A program made the translations under genes and the position numbers. From IMG/VR virus record IMGVR_UViG_3300037493_002833, positions 1 to 50,143 of that record: a stretch of DNA of 50,143 nucleotides; one strand, given 5' to 3'. This DNA is from a virus. The notes beneath the pieces are model-generated. The model worked only from the letters and a program-made list of their open reading frames with translations. It had not been told where the DNA came from and made no database searches. Every line of letters starts with the position of its first letter. Positions within the stretch are counted from its first letter, which is position 1. Shown here in pieces: positions 36,855 to 43,357 of the stretch.

Positions 36855-36913
36855 TCCCCAAAATAGAAGGCTTATCCAAAACACAATTAAGTGAGAGGCA
36901 TCTAAATTGGGGA
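36855..36913 (-). repeat. Imperfect inverted repeat ahead of the endonuclease remnant
   Basis: TCCCCAAAATAG (36855-36866) and CTAAATTGGGGA (36902-36913) pair at 10 of 12 positions. The hairpin lies just upstream of the remnant's ATG on the minus strand. It could be a translation-silencing leader for the old endonuclease gene, as known for some phage homing genes, or an insertion-site mark. The rest of the gap to 37005 shows no gene; a lone TAAATTTG (36972-36965) lacks a matching -33 box. Confidence 0.5.
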
Positions 36914-37005
36914 ATAAAATTATTAATGTATATCATTGCATTTTGAATAAGCATTGTAAAGTTACAAATTTATTATTACAAAAAACAATATCTTTTTACT
37001 CATAA

Positions 37006-37530
37006 TTATAATTTACGGGCTACGATATAAAAACTATAACAATTTTCTTCGGTATCTAACCCGCTTTCTATAACTTCAAATATTGGAGTTAAATACACTT
37101 CCCCTATATAGTTTCTTCCCTCTCCGCAAAATGTTCTTTCAAACCACATAAGAAATGATTTATAATCTGTATTTTGTATATGCTCTAAGTTAGCAAAATT
37201 ATCGTACTTCCCCGCTTGTGGCAAATAGCAAATAAAATACCCTCCACTTTCTAAAAAGAATGACCACTCCAATATAGCGTTATATGGGTCATGCAAATGC
37301 TCAATCGTATGCCCTGAATACAATGATGTAAACTTTTCTTTTAAATCAGGAAGTTGTGATGGTAAATTATATAAACTATCTGTTAAGTAATCTACTCCTT
37401 CAACATTTCTTCCATCAACTCCAAAAGCATCACTTCTTACTTTTGCTGTACCACAAGCTATATCAATAGGGCTATCGCCTAAATACTTTTCAATTCTTGG
37501 GTATATTTTTTCTGTTTCTGTGCTATACAT
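37006..37530 (-). CDS. Class I SAM-dependent methyltransferase-like protein
   Basis: The 174-residue protein has motif I-like DIACGTAKV (23-31), a downstream VEGVDYLTDSLYNL strand and a characteristic SGHTIEHLHDPYNAI segment (motif IV-like, residues about 72-86). A GGYFICYLPQAGKYD strand follows. It resembles Methyltransf_11/UbiE-type proteins common in sugar-modification clusters; the length is slightly short for the full fold. Substrate unknown. It is probably co-expressed with the sugar genes upstream. Confidence 0.75.
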   Translation of the reverse strand: MYSTETEKIYPRIEKYLGDSPIDIACGTAKVRSDAFGVDGRNVEGVDYLTDSLYNLPSQLPDLKEKFTSLYSGHTIEHLHDPYNAILEWSFFLESGGYFICYLPQAGKYDNFANLEHIQNTDYKSFLMWFERTFCGEGRNYIGEVYLTPIFEVIESGLDTEENCYSFYIVARKL

Positions 37531-37663
37531 GGTATGTATTTTCTTTTATTTGTTTACGAATACTTCTTATCTCTGATACTGACATTTTTCTCATAGCGTC
37601 TTTATAGCTAAACCCTTGTGTGAACTTCTCTGCTATAACATCCGCAGCTTGTAGAATGACCAT
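37523..37663 (-). CDS. 46-residue helical protein overlapping the methyltransferase start
   Basis: ATG at 37663 gives MVILQAADVIAEKFTQGFSY then KDAMRKMSVSEIRSIRKQIK and ends at TAG 37523, overlapping the methyltransferase start (CATGTATAG). The SVSEIRSIRKQIK stretch resembles a helix-turn-helix or the C terminus of a phage endonuclease. It is +1 to the upstream 67-residue frame, so it may be a separate coupled cistron or the frameshifted C-terminal end of a former HNH endonuclease; both readings are plausible. Confidence 0.45.
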   Translation of the reverse strand: MVILQAADVIAEKFTQGFSYKDAMRKMSVSEIRSIRKQIKENTYHV

Positions 37664-37811
37664 TTCTTAAATTTCTTCCAGCCGTAGTAGTTTCGCCTCC
37701 ACAATCACATTTACAAAACCATCGTTGCTGCCCTTGCTTTTCTTTGCCATCTCTCCTGACAGCGACCAATCTTCCAAACCTTTGCCCTGTTATATCTATA
37801 TTTATACCCAT
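37608..37811 (-). CDS. Zinc-binding domain of an HNH-type homing protein, probably truncated
   Basis: The 67-residue product starts MGINIDITGQRFGRLVAVRR, with WFCKCDCGG (cysteines about 33, 35, 37) and STSCGCYS (about 53-60), a Cys4-type module that precedes HNH cores in phage endonucleases (typical: GQRFGRLV...W.CkCDCG...l..G.t.SCGC). The HNH core is absent: the frame ends soon after the second cysteine pair, so it may act as a stand-alone DNA-binding fragment or be a truncated gene. Its 3' end overlaps the 46-residue frame. Confidence 0.6.
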   Translation of the reverse strand: MGINIDITGQRFGRLVAVRRDGKEKQGQQRWFCKCDCGGETTTAGRNLRNGHSTSCGCYSREVHTRV

Positions 37812-37850
37812 GTCTGTATCTTATCTAATATTTTGTGAGATTCTACCATA

Positions 37851-39263
37851 TTATTTATTTAAAAGTTTATTTGCTTGTTCTATAATTTTATAAATGTTAT
37901 GAAGGCTACAAGGTGGTGTAGATTCATTTATAACACATTTTACGCCAGTCGTTCCTATTGAATTATGGTAACAGTTTTTTAGTTCAGATTTTGGACAATC
38001 CCCCTGTACTACTCCTATTTTTTCAAAGTTACTATATCTCAATGTTATATCAACACTACCAGCCATGATTATTGTTGGTGTTCCCAATGCTACTGATATT
38101 TGTGCTACTCCCGAATCTAAGGCTATTACTAAGTCTGCCCCTTTACACATATACATAAGCATATCCTTTGTTGGGCAGTTATAGTGTGGTGCAATATGTT
38201 CTATTGGGTTATTACCTATTTGAAATACAAGGTAGCCTAATTTTTGAAAGTATGCAACTATTAATTTCCATTCAACCCCATAGCTATTTCGGTGGGGCAT
38301 ATTTGTTTGGTCGTTGTGTATTAGTATATACTTTTGAAATATCTTTTGATGTGGCTCTTGGTGTATATAAAGCCTTGAATTACGTAGTTCTCCATCCTTT
38401 ATCCCTGCCATTTCATAATAAGACTTTAGTACAAGTTGTTTAGGCTTTATCTCATAAGCCATATCTAAGTTTATTACTTTGATTGGTTTTATCTTTTTAT
38501 TCATTTGAGATATGTGCTTCAAGAAATATGGGTACTGCAAAAATAGCTTCATATCATCTAACGGAATATCTAATACTACTTGATAATTATATTTTGCAAA
38601 GTACTCTATTATAGCCTCTGCCATAATAATATCGCCTGTCGCACCCGACCTCTTTATAACTATATGCTTTTTGAATGGTTGCCAAAAGTACGAGTGAAAT
38701 GCAAAAGTATAATAACATGGCTCTCTTAATTCAAATGAAAATCTTTCTGCAACACTAATAGGCGCAAAAACTATATCGTGTGTTTTTTCAAGATATGCTC
38801 CATATAATCGGCAAATTGCATCATCTTCTTGTTCTGTTACTTCTATAAAATCATCAGTACCTAATGCCTCTAATAGTTTACGTGACCGGATTGAACAACC
38901 TCCATTACCTACTGCCCTTTCATTATCAGGATAATTCCAAACTGCACCGATGTAATCAAATTCTAAAAACTCTTTATCCCACATTTCTTCACAAATAGGA
39001 TAGCCGTCATGTTGTATTACTAAGCAATAATCTGTGGTTATATACTTCCACAATTCCTTTATCATAAAATAACTATACTCATCCTTGCTTTTTATCTTTG
39101 GTATAACTATTGTTTTTGCTTCATCAATATTAATATCTACATCGGTAAAAAATATTGTCCTTGCTGGAGTTAATATTTTTAATGTTTTATTAATAGCTAA
39201 AACCGCTTTCCCTTTATTTGCACAATCAACTATAACTACTGTTACATTACTTAGATTTATCAT
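37851..39263 (-). CDS. Two-domain glycosyltransferase: DUF5672-like plus GT9-like
   Basis: The 470-residue protein fuses two recognisable parts. Residues about 60-180 resemble DUF5672: YCLVIQHDGYPI (79-90), FDYIGAVWNYP (102-112) and VGNGGCSIRSRKLL (118-131), typical of GT-A enzymes. From about residue 199, HIVIKRSGATGDIIMAEAII and later GADLVIALDSGVAQISVALG (about 385-404) match GT9/ADP-heptose transferases (GT-B fold). The order suggests a bifunctional enzyme making a sugar pair, one step likely using an ADP-heptose-type donor, consistent with the kinase and nucleotidyltransferase upstream. It overlaps the nucleotidyltransferase by 17 bases. Confidence 0.8.
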   Translation of the reverse strand: MINLSNVTVVIVDCANKGKAVLAINKTLKILTPARTIFFTDVDINIDEAKTIVIPKIKSKDEYSYFMIKELWKYITTDYCLVIQHDGYPICEEMWDKEFLEFDYIGAVWNYPDNERAVGNGGCSIRSRKLLEALGTDDFIEVTEQEDDAICRLYGAYLEKTHDIVFAPISVAERFSFELREPCYYTFAFHSYFWQPFKKHIVIKRSGATGDIIMAEAIIEYFAKYNYQVVLDIPLDDMKLFLQYPYFLKHISQMNKKIKPIKVINLDMAYEIKPKQLVLKSYYEMAGIKDGELRNSRLYIHQEPHQKIFQKYILIHNDQTNMPHRNSYGVEWKLIVAYFQKLGYLVFQIGNNPIEHIAPHYNCPTKDMLMYMCKGADLVIALDSGVAQISVALGTPTIIMAGSVDITLRYSNFEKIGVVQGDCPKSELKNCYHNSIGTTGVKCVINESTPPCSLHNIYKIIEQANKLLNK

Positions 39264-39648
39264 TGCTTAGTATTTTTGTTGTAGAAAATTCTTTTATTCT
39301 TTTAAAATACACCACTTCTTTTGCATATTCAGCACCTATTACTTTTTTCCCCTTCCAGTCACTACCTACTACCATTACATCGGGAGCATATTTTTTTATA
39401 ATTTCAGTTAGTTCTTCATCTGAATTAAATACTTGAACTACTCCAACACCTTTTATATCAGTTAAGTTTTCTAACCTTTGATCTTGTGTATGAAATGGTC
39501 TATCTACTCCTTTCATTTCTTTTACTCTTTCATCAGAATCAATAGCAACCATAAGAAAGCCTCCTAATGACCTTGCGTGTTTTATTAATTGGAAGTGTCC
39601 GTAATGAAGGTAATCGTAAACACCATTTATAAATACTGTCTTTATCAT
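39247..39648 (-). CDS. Cytidylyltransferase-like nucleotidyltransferase, HldE-C type
   Basis: The 133-residue protein has the HxGH-type signature GVYDYLHYGHFQLI (H15-Y-G-H18), VAIDSDERVK, VVGSDWKGK (93-101) and the closing STTKIL (122-127), the ISTTxI-like motif. This is the heptose-1-phosphate adenylyltransferase (RfaE2/HldE C-domain) pattern; related glycerol-phosphate cytidylyltransferases share the HxGH motif, but the gene order with an HldE-type kinase favours heptose activation. In most bacteria the two activities are on one chain; here they are split. Confidence 0.8.
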   Translation of the reverse strand: MIKTVFINGVYDYLHYGHFQLIKHARSLGGFLMVAIDSDERVKEMKGVDRPFHTQDQRLENLTDIKGVGVVQVFNSDEELTEIIKKYAPDVMVVGSDWKGKKVIGAEYAKEVVYFKRIKEFSTTKILSNDKSK

Positions 39649-39650
39649 AA

Positions 39651-40004
39651 TTAATCTCCTTTTATTATTCTGTAACTATCAAATTCAAAATGAGTTGTAC
39701 TAAATTCATATAATTCTGAATCTTCTATTGCTTCCATTTGATGAATATAACCAATAGGTATGTGAAATATATCTCCCTCTTGTAGTATAAAAACCTCTGC
39801 TTTATCTATATCTTCATCATATCCACCCCTTAATATCATTTTACCTTTTGCCAATCTAAAAACTTCATCCTTTATTTCATGCTTATGGAAACTACATTTT
39901 TTCCCTTTGTTAAAGTAAAGTATCTTTCCGCAGTACTTATCATTGTTTACTACCCATTCCTCCTTCCCCCAACCTTTGATGTGTATTTCTGCAACTTTTC
40001 TCAT
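39651..40004 (-). CDS. Cupin-fold sugar isomerase-like protein
   Basis: The 117-residue protein shows cupin motif 1 (CSFHKHEIKDEVFRLAKGKM, H39 and H41 among the likely metal ligands) and motif 2 (QEGDIFHIPIGYIHQMEA), followed by SELYEFSTTHFEFDSYR. It resembles small mannose-6-phosphate-isomerase-type or lyxose-isomerase-type cupins, suggesting a sugar-phosphate isomerase for the heptose or hexose supply. The last four bases overlap the kinase gene as ATGA. Confidence 0.75.
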   Translation of the reverse strand: MRKVAEIHIKGWGKEEWVVNNDKYCGKILYFNKGKKCSFHKHEIKDEVFRLAKGKMILRGGYDEDIDKAEVFILQEGDIFHIPIGYIHQMEAIEDSELYEFSTTHFEFDSYRIIKGD

Positions 40005-40741
40005 ATTGTTGTTACTCCTTTTTTTGCAACCACTTGGGCTGCAATTTTGTTTGCAAATATAATTGAGTTTTTAATATCCTTAGTTTTCAAATACTTTGTT
40101 ACAAGTGCAGCTAAAAATGTATCTCCTGCTCCTGAAAGGTCTTGTATTTTAACTTCTACCCCTTTAAAGTTTTCTCCATTGTAGTCGCATCCGTCTTTAC
40201 CTTTTGTTATTATTAATTGTTTTGTCCAGTTTATTTCTAATGCGCTATCTTCTGCTCTGCTCCATTCGTGTTCGTTTATCTTTATGAAAGTAAACCCTGC
40301 TGCCCATTCTCCTAATGGTGTTTTGGTGTCTAAGAATGATAGTTTTGAATCATCAGCAATTCGTTCCATATCCCACTTTGATAAAAAACCTTTCGCATAA
40401 TCACTTACTACTACTGCATCAAAGTCTTTATAATTATGATTATCAAATATAAACTTACGGTTTCCTATTATTGATTCATCTACTCTTAGTAATGTATAGT
40501 TAGACTTTTCATCTACAAATCTTGCTTTTTGAGGTTTTGCTTCGTTAGTGTCGTATGTTATTTTTATGGTTTTATCTAACGACTTTATATTGGCAACAAC
40601 ATTACCAGCCATTCCTTCATTTTCGCTAAAATATTCAACATCTAAAATAGCGGTAGGACATTCGGGAGATATTCTATTAACTTTTCCGTAATAAAACCTA
40701 TCAATACATGAATCACCTATTACAAGTATTTTATAAGACAT
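40001..40741 (-). CDS. PfkB-family heptose kinase (HldE-N/RfaE1-like)
   Basis: The 246-residue protein opens KILVIGDSCIDRFYYGKVNR then ISPECPTAILDVEYFSENEG, the HldE kinase signature (RISPExPxxxLxVE...GxAxNV), and has the PfkB site DLSGAGDTFLAA with catalytic D207. It would phosphorylate heptose 7-phosphate at C1. It is shorter than the usual about 320-residue kinase domain, mainly in the lid and C-terminal part, so activity is plausible but not certain. It is preceded by a GT9-like gene and followed by the cupin. Confidence 0.8.
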   Translation of the reverse strand: MSYKILVIGDSCIDRFYYGKVNRISPECPTAILDVEYFSENEGMAGNVVANIKSLDKTIKITYDTNEAKPQKARFVDEKSNYTLLRVDESIIGNRKFIFDNHNYKDFDAVVVSDYAKGFLSKWDMERIADDSKLSFLDTKTPLGEWAAGFTFIKINEHEWSRAEDSALEINWTKQLIITKGKDGCDYNGENFKGVEVKIQDLSGAGDTFLAALVTKYLKTKDIKNSIIFANKIAAQVVAKKGVTTI

Positions 40742-41540
40742 AATTTTCTTTTAATTGGTTAAAATAAAATGATAGCGCATCTTGATAAATAAAAGCATAT
40801 CCATTATTCCCATTTGGCATAGTATTCGGAAACTGTGAACAAACTTCTAATATTCTTGGAACTTTCATGGCATTTGATAAATGAAAACATAAACTTTGAT
40901 TACCTAAAAAGAAAGCGCAATTATCTATAATTTTAGCTAATTCTAAGAAATCCTTTACCTTAAAATATTCAATGTTTAAATTCCATTTTTCGTTAAATGC
41001 TTTATGTTCCTCTGGCGTTCCCACAAATATAATATCTTTTTCGCTTTCTTTCAAAAAATAATATTGTATGTATGGATTTCTGTATCTATCGGTAAAGTTT
41101 ATAACTATTTTGTTATCAAAATCACTAACAAATAAATGATTAATAGATAACCACTCCTTTGATAAATCACAAGCTAATTGTGGAAACACAAACCAACTCC
41201 ACGTATATATATCACCATAAGGCATTGGTATATACTTTCTATCTCTCGTTATCTGAAAATCTAAATCTACTACCTCACCTTTCCATTCTCTAAATGATTC
41301 TATATACTCTTGCGATTCTATAAGCGGCTTCATTAAGTCAAATGTTTCTTTATTAAAACAGACTTGTTGTCCTTCGTGCTTTATGGGATGATCTGCCCCT
41401 TCATAATAAAAAGCGGGAAAGTTAATATACTGGTATATTGTAGTTTTAGTTCCCGTTTCTCTGTATAGTTTTTTAAGTCCGGGTAATATAGTAATCAAAT
41501 CCCCTGAATTATAATGATGTAATATTTTGTAACTATTCAT
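40731..41540 (-). CDS. Glycosyltransferase, GT9-like (GT-B)
   Basis: The 269-residue protein starts MNSYKILHHYNSGDLITILP, the GT9-type opening (GD followed by a P and a glycosyl-acceptor loop), and has KDIIFVGTPEEHKAFNEKWN and FFLGNQSLCFHLSNAMKVPR followed by FPNTMPNG in the nucleotide-sugar site. It is the first gene of the minus-strand sugar operon, divergent from the small plus-strand gene at 41604. The acceptor (fibre, capsid or lipid) is unknown. Confidence 0.75.
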   Translation of the reverse strand: MNSYKILHHYNSGDLITILPGLKKLYRETGTKTTIYQYINFPAFYYEGADHPIKHEGQQVCFNKETFDLMKPLIESQEYIESFREWKGEVVDLDFQITRDRKYIPMPYGDIYTWSWFVFPQLACDLSKEWLSINHLFVSDFDNKIVINFTDRYRNPYIQYYFLKESEKDIIFVGTPEEHKAFNEKWNLNIEYFKVKDFLELAKIIDNCAFFLGNQSLCFHLSNAMKVPRILEVCSQFPNTMPNGNNGYAFIYQDALSFYFNQLKENYVL

Positions 41541-41603
41541 TTATTTTTTTGTTTTATTATATAATTTTACCTTATTATTTTTTAAAAACTAAACTTTCTT
41601 ACT

Positions 41604-41852
41604 ATGGCTCAAATTTTTGCCGCATCTATTTACGGTGCAAACAGAAACGATTTTAATACCCCACAGGGTACTCAAATGGGATTTCCAACACAATCTGTAT
41701 TAATTAGACAAATTGATGGAGGCGCAACCGCTTATTCAGGTGTAACTTGCGTAAGTCAAATTCAGTTGTTACCAACTGCCCCTTCTCCAATTCAGCCTGT
41801 TTATTACAGTCCTTTGACTGTTGCAGCCTTAATCGTTTTAGCTAACGCTTAA
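41604..41852 (+). CDS. 82-residue beta-rich protein, possible surface or decoration protein
   Basis: The protein begins MAQIFAASIYGANRNDFNTP and ends VYYSPLTVAALIVLANA. It is rich in Q, T, A and P, with no signal peptide. In composition it resembles the 113-residue decoration-type protein at 28532. Alone on the plus strand between the minus-strand sugar operon and NinG, it has a divergent 63-base leader containing the palindrome ATTATATAAT (41556-41565) and is followed by a strong terminator. Function not recognised. Confidence 0.6.
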   Translation: MAQIFAASIYGANRNDFNTPQGTQMGFPTQSVLIRQIDGGATAYSGVTCVSQIQLLPTAPSPIQPVYYSPLTVAALIVLANA

Positions 41853-41869
41853 TTACTAATTTTGATTTT

Positions 41870-41899
41870 AAAAAGCCTCTATTCATTTAGAGGCTTTTT
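41870..41899. terminator. Bidirectional intrinsic terminator
   Basis: AAAAAGCCTCT (41870-41880) and AGAGGCTTTTT (41889-41899) form an 11-bp stem with loop ATTCATTT, followed by T-rich sequence on both strands. It ends the 82-residue gene and also NinG, whose stop codon (41887-41889) lies in the loop and start of the stem, so the two convergent genes share it. Confidence 0.85.
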
Positions 41900-42492
41900 A
41901 ATTTTTGTTCTATTATTGTCAGCCTTGCCCTTCTTTCTATTAAAAGTTGTTTTAGTTCATCAGTACCTATTTTTTCTACTTCTCTGCCTCTTTCTTTTAA
42001 TTGTTCAACTAATCCTACTTGTTCTTTTTCAAGTTGTTCTGCGTATTTAATAAGGTTTCCGCTAAGATATTGGTTACAATTTTTGCATCCGGCACGTAAA
42101 TTAAATCTTATATCAAACCTTAATCCCATGTGGCTTCTTGATATAAAGTGCATATTGTCTGCCATTGTAAAATGTACCTTAGTACCGCATATATAACAGT
42201 TTAAATACCCTTTGTTATCTGATGCCATTATACGTACTATGCGACTTGTAACAATATCAAGTTCTTCTATTAAGTTATTACGATTTTCTGCTAACTCTTT
42301 TTGATTGTCTGATACGTGAGGCAATGCTCTTACCTTGTTCCTTTCTGATGCCCTTCCTATTTGTTGTTTTGCTTTGTTGTTTCTATGGCAGTTGTATAAA
42401 CAAAATAATTCCTTCCCAACTTTAACACAAGGGACATCCTTATCTCCACATTGTGAACAGTTACCAGTTTTGTGTTTAGGGATTATACTCAT
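41887..42492 (-). CDS. NinG/Rap-like recombination nuclease
   Basis: The 201-residue protein has an N-terminal zinc-knuckle (NCSQCGDKDVPC, LFCLYNC), a long helical linker, and the NinG core: CYICGTKVHFTMADNMHFIS (C99/C102, H115), then GLRFDIRFNLRAGCKNCNQY (C136/C139) and LSGNLIKYAEQL. Lambda NinG (Rap) cuts branched DNA and aids recombination in replication. It is expressed from its own perfect minus-strand promoter (42541-42510). It faces the 82-residue gene, and its coding end is folded into the shared terminator. Confidence 0.8.
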   Translation of the reverse strand: MSIIPKHKTGNCSQCGDKDVPCVKVGKELFCLYNCHRNNKAKQQIGRASERNKVRALPHVSDNQKELAENRNNLIEELDIVTSRIVRIMASDNKGYLNCYICGTKVHFTMADNMHFISRSHMGLRFDIRFNLRAGCKNCNQYLSGNLIKYAEQLEKEQVGLVEQLKERGREVEKIGTDELKQLLIERRARLTIIEQKLKSL

Positions 42493-42509
42493 TTGTTTTA
42501 ATGTTTAGT

Positions 42510-42541
42510 CAAAATTATAAATAGTTAATTAAATTACCAAA
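42510..42541 (-). promoter_or_regulatory. Perfect Bacteroidota-type promoter of NinG
   Basis: Reading leftward, TTTG (42541-42538), a 20-base spacer and TAATTTTG (42517-42510) match the TTTG-N19-21-TAnnTTTG consensus with no mismatch. A start about seven bases on (near 42503) leaves roughly ten bases before the NinG ATG at 42492. This is the nearest strong promoter for minus-strand transcription in this region. Confidence 0.8.
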
Positions 42542-42587
42542 TTAATTTTACTCAACTAAAAATATTTTTTTAGTTCAATAAAATGTA

Positions 42588-42595
42588 TATATTTG
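42588..42595 (+). promoter_or_regulatory. -7 box of the early plus-strand genes
   Basis: TATATTTG matches the TAnnTTTG box, five bases before the ATG at 42600. At 19 bases upstream only TTTT (42565-42568) stands at the -33 position, so this is a weaker or leaderless promoter than the neighbouring NinG one. It would start transcription at or close to the start codon. Confidence 0.5.
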
Positions 42596-42599
42596 TGCC

Positions 42600-42743
42600 A
42601 TGATAGAAAAAAGCACAAAGGGTAGAAAGCCATTACCCGATAAGGAAAAGAAAGTACCTGTTACTGTATGGGTAAAAGCTAAAAATGCAGAAATTATTAC
42701 AAGAGAGTGTATGAAAATACAAAAAAAATATGATAAAAATTAA
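42600..42743 (+). CDS. 47-residue ribbon-helix-helix-like protein
   Basis: The protein (MIEKSTKGRKPLPDKEKKVP, then VTVWVKAKNAEIITRECMKI) has a basic N terminus, a short strand VPVTVWV and an amphipathic helix, like the first half of small RHH or phage DNA-binding proteins. It is the first gene of the plus-strand early operon and overlaps the next gene by 14 bases. Likely a regulator; too short to be certain of the fold. Confidence 0.6.
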   Translation: MIEKSTKGRKPLPDKEKKVPVTVWVKAKNAEIITRECMKIQKKYDKN

Positions 42744-42969
42744 AGTAGAAAAACCAGATAACCATTGCTTACCTCTACCCATAAGAATACATAGGTTATC
42801 AGATAGTGTAGAGTTAGTTTATGTAGGAGTTAAAGCGAAATCTAAAAACCAACAATTAGATTTACATACCTACAAATACACTAATGGAATACTAAAAGAT
42901 ACATTAGTAGATTATACCTTAGAAGAAATTAATAGACAGTTAAATAACTATTGGAGAGAAAGTATTTAA
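42730..42969 (+). CDS. Small hypothetical early protein
   Basis: The 79-residue protein (MIKIKVEKPDNHCLPLPIRI) has a beta-rich first half and a helical end (LEEINRQLNNYWRESI). It contains one cysteine and no known motif. Overlap with the preceding gene and close spacing to the zinc-ribbon gene put it in the early cistron. Function unknown. Confidence 0.6.
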   Translation: MIKIKVEKPDNHCLPLPIRIHRLSDSVELVYVGVKAKSKNQQLDLHTYKYTNGILKDTLVDYTLEEINRQLNNYWRESI

Positions 42970-42988
42970 TCATTTAAAAACATAAAAG

Positions 42989-43129
42989 ATGAAAAGATTA
43001 TTCAGAAAAATTATTGCAATATACAATCGTTGTAGATATTGCGGAAGAACTATTGAAGATACTGGTGCTGGTTCAGAACCAAGACCTAATATGTGTGAAA
43101 GATGTTTTGAAAACGGAGGTGATGAATAA
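42989..43129 (+). CDS. 46-residue zinc-ribbon protein
   Basis: The protein starts MKRLFRKIIAIYNRCRYCGR with CRYC (15-18) and ends with NMCERCFENGG; the two CxxC pairs, about 18 residues apart, form a plausible zinc-ribbon. Such tiny proteins in phages often act on host RNA polymerase or as small DNA-binding factors. It lies just before the cassette region. Function inferred from the ribbon only. Confidence 0.65.
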   Translation: MKRLFRKIIAIYNRCRYCGRTIEDTGAGSEPRPNMCERCFENGGDE

Positions 43130-43147
43130 CTATATAAACTTGACAAA

Positions 43148-43216
43148 ATGATACAATACATACCATACATAGCAGTAATAATTGTATTAATTTATACCTG
43201 TTTCCCCGATAGGTGA
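43148..43216 (+). CDS. 22-residue hydrophobic peptide, uncertain
   Basis: ATG at 43148 gives MIQYIPYIAVIIVLIYTC then FPDR, a single membrane-spanning stretch. It is too short to judge; it could be a real membrane peptide of the early operon or a chance frame just upstream of the attC-like element. Confidence 0.3.
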   Translation: MIQYIPYIAVIIVLIYTCFPDR

Positions 43217-43225
43217 GATGGAATG

Positions 43226-43357
43226 ATATAACGTATCGGGTATTGCCGAAGGCAGGGATTTGAAAGACAAAAATTTCAACCTTGCACAAATGCCCAATAG
43301 AAATACAAATGATTAATTAACCGAGAATGCCCTGCTTTTGGCGATACCTTGTTAGGT
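43226..43357 (+). other. attC-like recombination site (large imperfect hairpin)
   Basis: The element has the layout of an integron attC. It starts with an R''-like ATATAAC (43226-43232), has a 20-pair stem (43238-43257 with 43330-43349, G-T wobbles at four places, no mismatch), an internal loop region of about 70 bases, and ends with GTTAGGT (43351-43357), a perfect GTTRRRY core. Stem arms are GTATTGCCGAAGGCAGGG and CCCTGCTTTTGGCGATAC. Total length, 132 bases, lies in the attC range. It is visibly GC-richer than surrounding DNA and fits no promoter or gene; R'' matches only five of seven positions. Confidence 0.65.

Noticed and set aside
36965-36972. CAAATTTA as a minus-strand promoter for the endonuclease remnant
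   Set aside because: The -7 box fits, but no TTTG lies 19-21 bases upstream on that strand.
42970-43289. Minus-strand frames across the zinc-ribbon and attC-like region
   Set aside because: Antisense to a zinc-ribbon gene and to a structured element; composition typical of shadow frames.
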